Assembly (NCBI RefSeq): GCF_913777995.1
Contig: NZ_CAJYVE010000053.1
Location: 41,819 to 105,818, forward strand
DNA length: 64,000 nt
Direction: 5' to 3'
From: an uncultured Pseudomonas sp.
GTDB taxonomy: Bacteria; Pseudomonadota; Gammaproteobacteria; Pseudomonadales; Pseudomonadaceae
Shown: positions 1 to 8,548 of the stretch, piece after piece
Numbering within the stretch: the first letter of the stretch is position 1
Layout: each line of letters begins with the position of its first letter
Notes under the pieces: generated by a model
The model's input: the letters and a program-made list of their open reading frames with translations, nothing else
The model's database searches: none
Told to the model about the DNA's origin: nothing
Translations under genes and position numbers: made by a program

Positions 1-197
1 CCCACCTGCTGCTGACCCAGGCATTCCGCTACGCCGCGCCGGCGATGCTGGCACCGTTCAGCTACTGCCAGATCGTATTTGCCGGGCTGCTGGGCTGGCT
101 GGTGTTCTCCCACATGCCGCCCCTCGATGCGCAGGTCGGCATCGCCATCATCTGTCTCAGCGGCCTGGCCGCTGCCTGGCAGCAACGCAAGCGTTGA
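1..197 (+). CDS. EamA/DMT-family permease, C-terminal fragment
   Basis: The window opens inside this gene; 64 C-terminal residues are visible before the TGA at 195-197. They form two hydrophobic helices (around FAGLLGWLVF and VGIAIICLSGLAAAW) joined by a short polar turn and end in a basic QQRKR tail, as in the last helices of EamA-type drug/metabolite transporters. The substrate cannot be told. A bidirectional terminator follows 64 bases downstream. Only the end is seen, so the family call is moderate. Confidence 0.6.
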   Translation, partial: HLLLTQAFRYAAPAMLAPFSYCQIVFAGLLGWLVFSHMPPLDAQVGIAIICLSGLAAAWQQRKR

Positions 198-260
198 GGC
201 GCTGATCGGAGCGGCCCATTCTCGATTGGCGTTACGGCCAGCAAGCAGCCCTGCAAAAAC

Positions 261-292
261 AAAGGCCCGGTGACGTTCGCCACCGGGCCTTT
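261..292. terminator. Bidirectional rho-independent terminator
   Basis: A perfect 12-bp stem (AAAGGCCCGGTG pairing with CACCGGGCCTTT) with an 8-base loop lies between the end of the permease gene on the plus strand and the end of the MFS gene on the minus strand. The A-run on one side and T-run on the other allow it to stop transcription from both directions. Confidence 0.85.
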
Positions 293-311
293 GCCTTGCC
301 TGCCGGGTTGA

Positions 312-1640
312 TCAGTCTTTCAGGTCCGGCACTTCCCGCGGTGCCATGAAGTACATCCAGGTCAGGGCGATGAAGTACATCGACGGAATCAGCATGAACA
401 GAATGCTGTAGTTGTTGTTGGTGGCGGTGAGGACCGCCCCCACGATCTGGGTCATGAACATGCCACCGATCGCCGCGCACATTCCGCCGAAGCCGAACAC
501 CGTGCTCATCAGGTGCTTGGGCGTGTAGTCCATCACCAGGCTCCAGATGTTCGCGGTCCAGGCCTGGTGCGCGCCGACCGCCAGGGCGATGGCCAGTACC
601 GCGACCCACAGGCCGCTGGCGTTGGCGGCGAACACCACGCTGCAGATGGTCAGGGCGAAGGTCAGCATCGACACCAGGCGCGCCTTGCTGGGCTTCATGC
701 CGCGACCGATCAGCCAGGACGACAGCACGCCGCCGCCGATGCTGCCGAAGTCGGCGGTCAGCCAGATGAGAATCAGCGGGATGCCCATTTGCGTCACGCT
801 GATGCCCAGGCTGTATTGCTGGTTGAGAAACGGCGGCAGCCAGTACAGGTAGAACCAGAACACCGGCGCGGTGATCGAGTAGGCCAGGGCGAAGGCCCAG
901 GTGCCGCGCATCTTGAGAATGTGCGAGAACGGCACCTTGACCGGCTCGGGCTCTTTCGCCTGGTTGATGTAGTCCAGTTCGGCCTTGCTGACGGTCGGGT
1001 GCTCTTCAGGGTTGTAGTACTTCAGGCGCCAGGCCACGACCCAGAACAGGCCCAGGAAACCCATGGCCAGGAATGCCGCTTGCCAGCCCCAGACGCTGAG
1101 GATGATGGGCAGCAGGGCGGGGGTGATCATCGCACCGACGTTGGTGCCGGCGTTGAAGATGCCGGTGGCGACCGCACGCTCGCCGGCCGGGAACCACAGC
1201 CGGGTGGTCTTCACGCAGGCCGGGTAGTTGGCCGCTTCGGTCAGGCCGAGGATGAAGCGGCAGACCATGAAACCGACTGCCGAGGTGGCCAGGCCGTGGG
1301 CGCCGGTGGCGACGCTCCATAGCAGCACGGCGAGGAAGAAGGCGCGCTTGACGCCGACCTTGTCGATAAAGCGACCCTGCAGCAGGAAGCCGACGGCATA
1401 GCCGACCTGGAACCAGAAGTTGATGTTGGCGTAGTCCATGGTCGTCCAGCTCATTTCCTTGGCCAGGATAGGCTGCATGACACCCAGGGCGGCGCGGTCG
1501 ATGTAGTTCAGGGTGGTGGCGAGAAACACCAGGGCGAGCATGCCCCAGCGGGTCTTGCCCACGGCCATGGCGCCGCGGATCTTGTCGCCGATGCCGGCGC
1601 GTGCAGCGCTGGCCAGGGGGTTGGTCTGTGTGTTGAGCAT
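312..1640 (-). CDS. MFS transporter, probably quinate/shikimate or related acid uptake
   Basis: A 442-residue major facilitator protein with about 12 hydrophobic segments after a short cytosolic N-terminus (LNYIDRAALGV in helix 1, WFPAGERAVATGIFNAG in the middle of the N-half). The sequence pattern is that of the anion:cation symporter (ACS) branch, which imports organic acids such as hexuronates, phthalate or quinate. It is divergent from quiC and shares a 593-base control region with it, and an AroE-type dehydrogenase lies nearby; this makes quinate, shikimate or 3-dehydroshikimate the likely substrate by inference. No strong Shine-Dalgarno is visible before the ATG. Confidence 0.8.
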   Translation of the reverse strand: MLNTQTNPLASAARAGIGDKIRGAMAVGKTRWGMLALVFLATTLNYIDRAALGVMQPILAKEMSWTTMDYANINFWFQVGYAVGFLLQGRFIDKVGVKRAFFLAVLLWSVATGAHGLATSAVGFMVCRFILGLTEAANYPACVKTTRLWFPAGERAVATGIFNAGTNVGAMITPALLPIILSVWGWQAAFLAMGFLGLFWVVAWRLKYYNPEEHPTVSKAELDYINQAKEPEPVKVPFSHILKMRGTWAFALAYSITAPVFWFYLYWLPPFLNQQYSLGISVTQMGIPLILIWLTADFGSIGGGVLSSWLIGRGMKPSKARLVSMLTFALTICSVVFAANASGLWVAVLAIALAVGAHQAWTANIWSLVMDYTPKHLMSTVFGFGGMCAAIGGMFMTQIVGAVLTATNNNYSILFMLIPSMYFIALTWMYFMAPREVPDLKD

Positions 1641-2233
1641 GATGGTTCGATCATCCGTTCCAGGACTGCGCCATGGGCGCCAGCCGGACTGAGAAACAAC
1701 TCGCTGTACTGCAGACCGTCAGGCCGGTTCTGTGTCGTCGCCATCGGGGCCTTGGACCCAGGGGCGTGGCGCAGGGGCTGACGCGAGGAGCGAGCGCGCA
1801 AGAATGCTGCAGGCGATCCGCGTTGACCAGTTAAATGGTCGAACAGGTTCGTCTGTTGGAAGTCTCAGTGGGTGGAAGCGTGCGTGCGGGAGAGTCGGGG
1901 AGGGCGCGCATGAGCAGTATCCTGTTCTTGAAATTGTTATGGAGGTTCATCGGGCACAGCGACAAACAAGGCAGAACGAGACGAAAGGGTCAGGCTGATT
2001 CGTCACACTGCGAAACAGATGTTGTGCGTTGCGCAAATCGCCGTCAATCAAGCATTTTGGGTTTTGTTCGATAAACGAACGAAAAACTAACCGGTTCGTA
2101 CATAACAGGTTGCCTGTGACAGGCGGCATGCGAATACTGAAAACTTGCCCGTTCTGCGTCCAGGCCCTTGGCCTGGCAGGCGGCGCGATCCAGTGGCGGC
2201 CCCTGAGCCGCGCTCGTCCAGGAGTACAATAAT
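1641..2233. other. Divergent control region between MFS permease and quiC
   Basis: This 593-base stretch has no convincing gene. It separates two divergently transcribed catabolic genes and becomes A/T-richer near 2040-2110, where an IclR-type palindrome is found. The promoters of both genes are expected here. The last bases hold the quiC ribosome binding site (GGAG about nine bases before the ATG). Confidence 0.6.
2066..2080. promoter_or_regulatory. IclR-family (PcaR-like) operator candidate
   Basis: GTTCGATAAACGAAC is a perfect 5-bp inverted repeat around ATAAA. It closely resembles GTTCGATAATCGCAC, the sequence recognised by the P. putida IclR-type activator PcaR, as I remember it. It lies 154 bases before quiC, whose product protocatechuate enters the PcaR-controlled beta-ketoadipate pathway. 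The regulator itself is not encoded in this window. Confidence 0.45.
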
Positions 2234-4141
2234 ATGCAGCGTTCCATTGCCACCGTTTGCCTGAGCGGTACCTTGCCTGAAAAGCTCGAAGCCATCGCCG
2301 CGGCCGGTTTCGACGGTGTCGAGATTTTCGAAAACGACCTTCTGTACTACGACGGCAGCCCGCGTAACGTGCGGCAGATGTGCGCCGACCTGGGCCTGGC
2401 CATTACCCTGTTCCAGCCGTTCCGCGATTTCGAGGGCTGCCGCCGCGACCGCCTGCAGCGCAACCTCGACCGTGCCGAGCGCAAGTTCGACCTGATGCAG
2501 GAGCTGGGTACCGACCTGGTGCTGGTGTGCAGCAACGTCGCCGCTGACTCCCTGGGCGAGCGCAGCGTGCTGCTCGATGACTTGCACCTGCTGGCCGAAC
2601 GCGCCGATGCCCGGCGCCTGCGCATCGGCTATGAGGCACTGGCCTGGGGACGGCACGTGAATACCTGGCAGCAGGTCTGGGACCTGGTGCAGGCCGTTGA
2701 CCATCCGGCACTGGGCGTCTTGCTCGACAGCTTCCACACCCTGTCGCTGAAGGGCGACCCCAGCGCCATCGCGCAGATTCCCGGTGACAAGATCTTCTTC
2801 GTGCAGATGGCCGATGCACCGCTGCTGGCCATGGATGTGCTGGAGTGGAGCCGGCACTTCCGTTGCTTCCCCGGGCAGGGCGAGTTCGACCTGGCGGGCT
2901 TCCTCGCACCGATCCTGCGCAGTGGCTACACCGGCCCGCTGTCGCTGGAGGTATTCAACGACGGTTTCCGCGCCGCACCGACCCGCGCCAATGCCGCCGA
3001 TGGCTTTCGCTCGCTGCTTTATCTGGAAGAGAAGACCCGTCAACTGCTGGCCGAGCAGGATGCGGCGGTCGAGCCGCAACTGCTGTTCAATCCGCCGCCG
3101 GCCAGCCCGCTGGACGGTATCGAGTTTCTCGAATTCGCGGTCGACGAAGACCACAGCGCACGCCTGCAGGGCTGGCTGGAACGCCTGGGTTTCGCCCGGT
3201 TGGGTAAGCACCGCTCGAAGGCGGTGAAGCTCATGGGGCAGGGCGATATCCGTATCGTGCTCAACGCCGAACCCTATTCCTTTGCCCACGGTTTCTTCGA
3301 AGCCCATGGCCCGTCGCTGTGCGCCACGGCCTTGCGCGTCGCGGATGCACCGCAGGCCCTGGAGCGGGCGCGGGCCTTCAAGGGCCAGCCGTATCGCGGC
3401 CTGGTCGGTCCCAACGAGCGCGAGGTGCCAGCGGTGCGAGCGCCGGACGGCAGCCTCATCTACCTGGTGGACCGCGCCGAGCCGGGGCAGTCGATCTACG
3501 ACAGCGACTTCGTCATCGACAGCGCCGCCGTGCCCCAGGGCAGCCTGCAGCGTATCGACCACATGGCCATGGCCCTGCCGGCCGACAGCCTGGACAGCTG
3601 GGTGCTGTTCTACAAAGGGCTACTGGACTTCGAGGCCGACGATGAAGTGGTGCTCCCCGACCCCTATGGGTTGGTGAAGAGCCGCGCACTGCGCAGCCGC
3701 TGCAGCAGCGTGCGTCTGCCGCTGAACATCTCGGAGAACCGCAACACGGCCATCTCCCACGCGCTGTCCACCTATCGCGGCTCTGGCGTGCATCACATCG
3801 CCTTCTCGTGCGAGGACATTTTCGCCGAGGTGCGGCGTGCCAAGGAGGCCGGTGTGCCGCTGCTGGAGATTCCGCTGAACTACTATGACGACCTGGCGGC
3901 GCGCCTGGATTTCGACGATGAGTTCCTCAGCGAACTGGCCTACTACAACGTCCTTTATGACCGCGACAGCCAGGGTGGCGAGCTGTTTCACGTGTACACC
4001 GAGGCGTTCGATGGGCGCTTCTTCTTCGAAATCATCCAGCGCAAGAACGGCTACGCTGGCTATGGCGCGGCCAACGTACCGGTGCGCCTGGCCGCCATGG
4101 CCAAGGCCCGCAGCGGCGCCGCGCCCAAGGCCCGCCTTTAG
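2234..4141 (+). CDS. quiC: 3-dehydroshikimate dehydratase QuiC, fused DSD/HPPD-like type
   Basis: A 635-residue protein that converts 3-dehydroshikimate to protocatechuate, joining quinate/shikimate breakdown to the beta-ketoadipate pathway. Residues 1 to about 270 form a xylose-isomerase-like TIM barrel (start MQRSIATVCLSGTLPEKLEAI; metal-site-type patches such as YEALAWGRH, LLDSFHT and SLEVFND). Residues from about 290 to 610 form two VOC/4-hydroxyphenylpyruvate-dioxygenase-like repeats (IEFLEFAVDEDH, then RIDHMAMALP, GVHHIAFSCEDI, FFEIIQRKNGY). This fused architecture is known from Pseudomonas; the role of the C-terminal half is not settled. A good GGAG precedes the ATG. Divergent permease and downstream TetR gene support the catabolic role. 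Confidence 0.92.
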   Translation: MQRSIATVCLSGTLPEKLEAIAAAGFDGVEIFENDLLYYDGSPRNVRQMCADLGLAITLFQPFRDFEGCRRDRLQRNLDRAERKFDLMQELGTDLVLVCSNVAADSLGERSVLLDDLHLLAERADARRLRIGYEALAWGRHVNTWQQVWDLVQAVDHPALGVLLDSFHTLSLKGDPSAIAQIPGDKIFFVQMADAPLLAMDVLEWSRHFRCFPGQGEFDLAGFLAPILRSGYTGPLSLEVFNDGFRAAPTRANAADGFRSLLYLEEKTRQLLAEQDAAVEPQLLFNPPPASPLDGIEFLEFAVDEDHSARLQGWLERLGFARLGKHRSKAVKLMGQGDIRIVLNAEPYSFAHGFFEAHGPSLCATALRVADAPQALERARAFKGQPYRGLVGPNEREVPAVRAPDGSLIYLVDRAEPGQSIYDSDFVIDSAAVPQGSLQRIDHMAMALPADSLDSWVLFYKGLLDFEADDEVVLPDPYGLVKSRALRSRCSSVRLPLNISENRNTAISHALSTYRGSGVHHIAFSCEDIFAEVRRAKEAGVPLLEIPLNYYDDLAARLDFDDEFLSELAYYNVLYDRDSQGGELFHVYTEAFDGRFFFEIIQRKNGYAGYGAANVPVRLAAMAKARSGAAPKARL

Positions 4142-4160
4142 GGCGCTTGTCTGCCCCCGC

Positions 4161-4180
4161 CGCCCGGCACGTACCGGGCG
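4161..4180. promoter_or_regulatory. Near-perfect palindrome between quiC and the TetR gene
   Basis: CGCCCGGCACGTACCGGGCG is a 20-base palindrome with one mismatched pair around a central ACGT, 20 bases after the quiC stop and 71 bases before the TetR start. It could be the autoregulatory operator of the TetR protein or an RNA hairpin that trims quiC mRNA. No T-run follows, so an intrinsic terminator is less likely. Confidence 0.4.
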
Positions 4181-4251
4181 TTGGCGGTGGGCTTCCACGC
4201 ACCGGCGCAGGGCTTCATAATCGCCGGCTAAACCGTGCTCGTGAGCCAATA

Positions 4252-4920
4252 ATGAATACAATGACCGACTCCGCCGCGCCGCCTGCCGACACGCTGCGCA
4301 AGAGCCGCAAGAACAACCCGGAAAAGACCCGCGAAGACATCCTTCAGGCGGCCGTCGCCGAATTCGTCGCCCGTGGCCTGTCCGGGGCGCGGGTCGATGC
4401 CATCGCCGAGCGCACCCGCACATCCAAGCGGATGATCTACTACTACTTCGGCAGCAAGGAAGAACTCTACGTCCAGGTGCTGGAGAAGCTCTACGGCGAC
4501 ATCCGTACCACCGAAGGGCACCTGCACCTCGACGACCTGGAGCCCCACGCGGCGATCCGTCGCCTGGTGGAGTTCACTTTCGATCACCATGACCGCAACG
4601 TCGATTTCGTGCGCATCGTGTGCAACGAGAACATCCTCAATGGCGAGAACGTCAAGCAGTCCGAGGCCATCCATGCGCAGAGCCTGAACATCATCCGCAC
4701 CCTGGACGCCATCCTGCGGCGCGGCGAAGCCAGTGGGGTATTCCGCGAAGGCGTGGATGCGGTGGACCTGCACATGCTGATGACTTCGTTCTGCTTTCAT
4801 CGCGTGTCCAATCGTCACACCCTGGGGGCGATCTTCAAGATCGAACTGGCTGACGAACAGGTCAAGCAGCGCCACAAGACCATGATCTGCGACTCGGTGC
4901 TGCGTTACCTGCAGCGTTGA
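4252..4920 (+). CDS. TetR/AcrR-family regulator of the quinate/shikimate genes
   Basis: A 222-residue regulator. Residues about 20-70 are a TetR helix-turn-helix domain (TREDILQAAVAEF, SGARVDAIAERTRTSKRMIYYYFGSKEELY); the rest is the ligand and dimer domain. The ATG at 4252 was chosen because it starts the family-typical N-terminus; an in-frame start further upstream would add 35 residues with no domain. It lies 110 bases after quiC and converges with the dehydrogenase gene, so the likely ligand is quinate, shikimate or 3-dehydroshikimate, by context only. Confidence 0.85.
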   Translation: MNTMTDSAAPPADTLRKSRKNNPEKTREDILQAAVAEFVARGLSGARVDAIAERTRTSKRMIYYYFGSKEELYVQVLEKLYGDIRTTEGHLHLDDLEPHAAIRRLVEFTFDHHDRNVDFVRIVCNENILNGENVKQSEAIHAQSLNIIRTLDAILRRGEASGVFREGVDAVDLHMLMTSFCFHRVSNRHTLGAIFKIELADEQVKQRHKTMICDSVLRYLQR

Positions 4921-4966
4921 GTACAAGGCCGTGCCCCGCAGCTTGCCGGGGCGCGACCGGGGCGGT

Positions 4967-5827
4967 TCAGGCCGGCATGGAATGGAAGTGCGCCATCATC
5001 CGTTCGGCGTCAGCGGCCTGGCCGGTGAACAGTTCGAATGCCTTCACCGCCTGGAACACCGCCATGGTGGTGCCATCGAGGGTGCGGCAGCCCAACTGAC
5101 GGGCCTGGCGCAGCAACTCGGTTTCCAGCGGGAAGTAGATGATGTCCGCGACCCAGAGTCCGCCGTGCAGCAGTTCGCCGGGCAGGGGCATGCCGGGCAG
5201 CTTGGCCATGCCCACTGGCGTGGTGTTGACCAGGCCGTCGGCGGCAGCCAGGGTGCTGGCCAGGTCATGACCCACCTGGGCACGGCCGCTGCCGAAATGC
5301 GCGTTGAGGTTGTCGACCAGGGCGCGGGCGCGCTCGCTGTCCACTTCGAAGATACTCAGGCGTTCGACGCCTTCGCTCAGCAGTGCGTGGGCCACAGCCG
5401 CGCCGGCACCTCCGGCACCCATCTGCACCACCAGGCGACGCGCAGCGCCGTCCAGTCCGCGCTTGAAGCCCTCGCCGAAGCCCAGGCAATCGGTGTTGTG
5501 GCCGATGCGCTTGCCATCCTTGAACACCACGGTGTTGACTGCGCCGATGCCACGGGCCTCGGCCGATAGCTCATCGAGCAGCGGAATTACCGCCTGCTTG
5601 CAGGGGAAGGTGATGTTCAGACCAGTGAAGCCGCTGGTGCGTGCGCCTTCGAGCAGGTTGGGCAGGGCGTGGCTGTCCAGGCCCAGCGCATCGATGTCGA
5701 TCAGCCGGTACAGGTAGCGCAGGCCTTGTGCGTCGCCCTCATGCTCATGCAGCGCCGGGGTGCGCGAAGCCTGGATGCCGGCACCGATCAGGCCGACGAG
5801 CACGGAAGGTCGTTGAATCTGGCTCAT
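4967..5827 (-). CDS. AroE-family quinate/shikimate dehydrogenase, catabolic type
   Basis: A 286-residue shikimate dehydrogenase homologue. The N-terminal substrate domain has SRTPALHEHEG in place of the usual SxSP motif, followed by GLNITFPCKQAV with the catalytic Lys; NTDCLGF carries the substrate Asp. The Rossmann half has GAGGAGAAVAHAL and then a nucleotide-loop EVDSERA: the acidic residue in place of NRT/Arg residues suggests NAD rather than NADP. SRTP-type enzymes act as catabolic quinate/shikimate dehydrogenases, which fits the quiC neighbourhood; it is unlikely to be the biosynthetic aroE. A Crc/Hfq-type CA motif sits just before its Shine-Dalgarno. Confidence 0.85.
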   Translation of the reverse strand: MSQIQRPSVLVGLIGAGIQASRTPALHEHEGDAQGLRYLYRLIDIDALGLDSHALPNLLEGARTSGFTGLNITFPCKQAVIPLLDELSAEARGIGAVNTVVFKDGKRIGHNTDCLGFGEGFKRGLDGAARRLVVQMGAGGAGAAVAHALLSEGVERLSIFEVDSERARALVDNLNAHFGSGRAQVGHDLASTLAAADGLVNTTPVGMAKLPGMPLPGELLHGGLWVADIIYFPLETELLRQARQLGCRTLDGTTMAVFQAVKAFELFTGQAADAERMMAHFHSMPA

Positions 5828-5838
5828 GGGAAACTCTC

Positions 5839-5846
5839 TTGTTGTT
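5839..5846 (-). promoter_or_regulatory. CA motif (Crc/Hfq target) at the dehydrogenase start
   Basis: On the minus strand the leader reads AACAACAA, a full match to the AAnAAnAA motif bound by Hfq-Crc in Pseudomonas. It is directly followed by GAGAG and lies 12 bases before the ATG at 5827, the position from which Crc blocks translation of catabolic genes. This supports a degradative role for the AroE-like enzyme. Confidence 0.6.
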
Positions 5847-6054
5847 GTACAGCACCGTTCGGGCTGAGCGCCCGCGTGGGTGCAGGATGCGTGTCGAGGA
5901 ATGTACCAGATGGTTAATAGGCGCGCATGGGGCGTTCCAGAGCCTGCCGCGGAATCTGTTCGCTGATCGCCCAGTCTGCGTTTGGCCGACGGCAGTCGCC
6001 TGGCGCGCAGGCTTCAGGGATAATCGGCGCTTTTCGAGCATACCGAGCCCACGC

Positions 6055-6948
6055 ATGACCGATTCGCCGTTCAACCCCGCCCGGCATCAGGCCAGCACCC
6101 TGTGCCTGCCTCCTGGCCCATGGCACACCGTGCTCGACTGCCTGTGCGCACGCTTTCCGGCGATCGACCGGGCGCAGTGGCTGGATCGCTTTGCCAGGGG
6201 GCGGGTGCTGGATGCCGACGGTCAGCCGATCAGCGTCGCGCTGGGCTATCGCGAGGGGATGAAGGTGCATTACTTTCGCGAAGTGGCCAACGAGATGCCG
6301 ATTCCGGTGCAGGAGACCGTCGTGCATGTCGATGAGCATCTGGTGGTCGCCGACAAACCGCATTTTCTGCCAGTCATTCCGTCGGGCGAGTACGTCGAGC
6401 AGACCCTTCTGCGGCGCCTGATCAAGCGCCTGGACAATCCGCACCTGGTGCCGCTGCATCGCATCGATCGACACACGGCGGGCATCGTGCTGTTCTCCGC
6501 CCACCCGGGCAGTCGCTCGGCCTACCAGGCGCTGTTTCGTACCCGGAACATCGACAAGTACTACGAAGCCATTGCACCTGCCTTGCCGCACCTGGACTTT
6601 CCTCGCGAGCACGCCAGTCGCCTGGTGGATGGCGAGCCGTTCTTTCGCATGCAGGAGGCTGACGGCGCGCCCAATACCCTGACTCGCCTGGAGGTCCTGG
6701 AACGTCAGGATGCCTGGTGGCGCTACGGGCTGTTCCCGGTCACCGGCAAGAAGCATCAGTTGCGTGTGCACATGGCGGAACTGGGGGCGCCGATCCGGCA
6801 TGACGCGTTCTATCCGCAGGTCGACAAGGTGCTCGCAGAAGACTTCCAGCGGCCCTTGCAGTTGCTGGCACGCGGGCTGCGCTTCAAGGATCCGCTCAGT
6901 GGCGAGGACAGGGTGTTCGAGAGCCGTTTGCGGCTGGAATTTCAGTAG
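6055..6948 (+). CDS. RluA-family pseudouridine synthase
   Basis: A 297-residue protein that isomerises uridine to pseudouridine in rRNA or tRNA. The signature HRIDRHTAG holds the catalytic Asp at residue 138; DKPHFLPVIPSG before it and FPVTGKKHQLRVHMAELG after it are the flanking conserved blocks. An N-terminal stretch of about 75 residues resembles a divergent S4-like segment. The ATG at 6055 gives the usual family length; the open frame extends upstream without any domain. Which nucleotide it modifies (23S U746/tRNA U32-like or other) cannot be decided. Confidence 0.9.
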   Translation: MTDSPFNPARHQASTLCLPPGPWHTVLDCLCARFPAIDRAQWLDRFARGRVLDADGQPISVALGYREGMKVHYFREVANEMPIPVQETVVHVDEHLVVADKPHFLPVIPSGEYVEQTLLRRLIKRLDNPHLVPLHRIDRHTAGIVLFSAHPGSRSAYQALFRTRNIDKYYEAIAPALPHLDFPREHASRLVDGEPFFRMQEADGAPNTLTRLEVLERQDAWWRYGLFPVTGKKHQLRVHMAELGAPIRHDAFYPQVDKVLAEDFQRPLQLLARGLRFKDPLSGEDRVFESRLRLEFQ

Positions 6949-7010
6949 GCGAGGCGGGCGAGGCGGGGAGGGCGAAGCGTTCGAAGCACACTTCGCCCGG
7001 CAGGTAAGGC

Positions 7011-7235
7011 TTACAGGTCCTTGACGGTACGCACCTGATCCTTGTTCACGCGGGTCTTCTTGCCATCGAGTTGCTGAAACTCGTAGAAACCGGAATCTTC
7101 GTCGAACTTGGGCGTGTCGACAGTCTGGATCTCGCGCCCGTCATTGAGGGTGATCACGGTTGGCGAGGCACAGCCGGCCAGCGAGGCAAGCCCCAGAGCA
7201 AGCAGGAAGGCGGCAGGAAGGGTCTTGTGTTTCAT
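7011..7235 (-). CDS. YgdI/YgdR-type small lipoprotein
   Basis: A 74-residue lipoprotein. Residues 1-21 are a signal peptide ending in the lipobox LAGC (Cys22). The mature part has the YgdI/YgdR (DUF903) pattern: VITLNDGREIQTVDTPKFD, then FYEFQQLDGKKTRVNKDQV, which folds as a small SH3-like beta barrel. The role is unknown. A paralogue with the same layout is at 19693-19917. The ATG at 7235 starts the signal peptide. Confidence 0.9.
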   Translation of the reverse strand: MKHKTLPAAFLLALGLASLAGCASPTVITLNDGREIQTVDTPKFDEDSGFYEFQQLDGKKTRVNKDQVRTVKDL

Positions 7236-7308
7236 GGCTGTATCTCCGGATGGATGCTGGTTACAGACGACTAAGACGTGCAGCTTAGTCGCAAGTTCCC
7301 GGGGTTGG

Positions 7309-7926
7309 TCAATGGTCCGGCGCAGGGTCGGCCTGGCGCAGCAGCTCGGGCGTATTGAGATTGGCCAGCCGTGGGTCGCCTTCGGCACATTGCAGCGCCA
7401 CTGGCCGCAGGGGTTGCAGCGCGCGACGCGGACTGCGCTCGCCACGTTGCCAGGCAGCCTCCAGCAGCGCCGCATGGCAGGTGGGAATGATGCACAGCAG
7501 GGGCTGCCAGTGCTCGCCCTCACGGACCATCACCGGTTGTCCGGGATGTTCTGCCGCCTGGCGGCGCAGCTCGTCGCACAGTTGGCGGTCGAGCTGTGGT
7601 ACGTCGCAGGGCAGCACCAGCAGGAAGTCGTGACGGGCCATCGGCAGGGCGGCACGAATGCCTGCCAGCGGGCCATGGAAGCCCGGCTCGGCATCGCCCA
7701 CCAGGCGGTCGGCGTAAGGCTGGTAGCGCGCCTGGTTGCGGTTGCAGGAGATGATCAGGTCGTCGGTCAACGGGCGCACCAGGGCGTGCAAGGTCTCCAC
7801 CAGCGGCTTGCCGCGCCAGCTCAGCAGGCCCTTGTCCTGGCCGCCCATGCGTTGGCCCTGGCCGCCGGCCAGCAGAAGGATCGAGCAGGGTGGCAGGGGG
7901 CGGGCAGGTGTCGTGCTGGGCGGCAT
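7309..7926 (-). CDS. mobA: Molybdenum cofactor guanylyltransferase MobA
   Basis: A 205-residue nucleotidyltransferase that adds GMP to molybdopterin to make the guanine dinucleotide cofactor of the DMSO reductase family. The N-terminal GTP-binding loop reads [18 protein letters not shown] (consensus LAGGxxxRMGxxK); [11 protein letters not shown] and [10 protein letters not shown] carry the metal and substrate residues. The ATG at 7926 follows the family start. It is divergent from moaB-moeA with about 80 bases between, forming a cofactor locus. Confidence 0.95.
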   Translation of the reverse strand: MPPSTTPARPLPPCSILLLAGGQGQRMGGQDKGLLSWRGKPLVETLHALVRPLTDDLIISCNRNQARYQPYADRLVGDAEPGFHGPLAGIRAALPMARHDFLLVLPCDVPQLDRQLCDELRRQAAEHPGQPVMVREGEHWQPLLCIIPTCHAALLEAAWQRGERSPRRALQPLRPVALQCAEGDPRLANLNTPELLRQADPAPDH

Positions 7927-8005
7927 GGAGCGTCCGGTTCGGCGGTGGTGAGCAGCGCTGTGGTATAACACCGGCCTGCCCACTCCACAACCGGATCTCG
8001 TGTTC

Positions 8006-8545
8006 ATGAGCGTCAAGCCCGATACGCCTTTTGTCCCTCTCAACATCGCCGTGCTCACCGTCAGCGATACCCGCACCCTGGAAACCGACAGCTCCGGGCA
8101 GATGTTCGTCGACCGCCTGAGCGCCGCCGGCCACGGGCTGATCGCCCGCGTGCTGCTCAAGGACGATCTGTACAAGATCCGCGCCCAGGTCGCCACCTGG
8201 ATCGCCGACGATGACGTACAGGTGGTACTGATCACGGGGGGGACCGGCTTCACCGGTCGCGACAGCACCCCTGAAGCGGTGGCCTGCCTGCTCGACAAAC
8301 AGGTCGATGGTTTCGGCGAACTGTTCCGGCAGATCTCGGTGCCGGATATCGGCACCTCGACCATTCAGTCCCGCGCACTGGCCGGCCTGGCCAATGGCAC
8401 CCTGGTGTGCTGCCTGCCGGGCTCGACCAACGCGGTGCGTACCGGTTGGGACGGCATCCTCGCCCAGCAACTGGATTCGCGCTTTCGCCCGTGCAACTTC
8501 GTGGCCCACCTGAAGAAAGCCGAGCCCTGCGGCACGCGGGGCTGA
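8006..8545 (+). CDS. moaB: Molybdenum cofactor biosynthesis protein MoaB (MogA-like)
   Basis: A 179-residue MoaB/Mog-family protein that binds molybdopterin, probably adenylylating it before metal insertion. Key blocks are [18 protein letters not shown], the [18 protein letters not shown] substrate loop and a C-terminal [17 protein letters not shown]. The ATG at 8006 is preferred over a GTG six bases upstream. It is followed after three bases by moeA, so the two are co-transcribed. Confidence 0.94.
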   Translation: MSVKPDTPFVPLNIAVLTVSDTRTLETDSSGQMFVDRLSAAGHGLIARVLLKDDLYKIRAQVATWIADDDVQVVLITGGTGFTGRDSTPEAVACLLDKQVDGFGELFRQISVPDIGTSTIQSRALAGLANGTLVCCLPGSTNAVRTGWDGILAQQLDSRFRPCNFVAHLKKAEPCGTRG

Positions 8546-8548
8546 GCG

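Noticed and set aside
4933-4952. GCCCCG/CGGGGC hairpin between the TetR and dehydrogenase genes as terminator
   Set aside because: Only six pairs with an eight-base loop and no T-run; expected by chance at this GC content.
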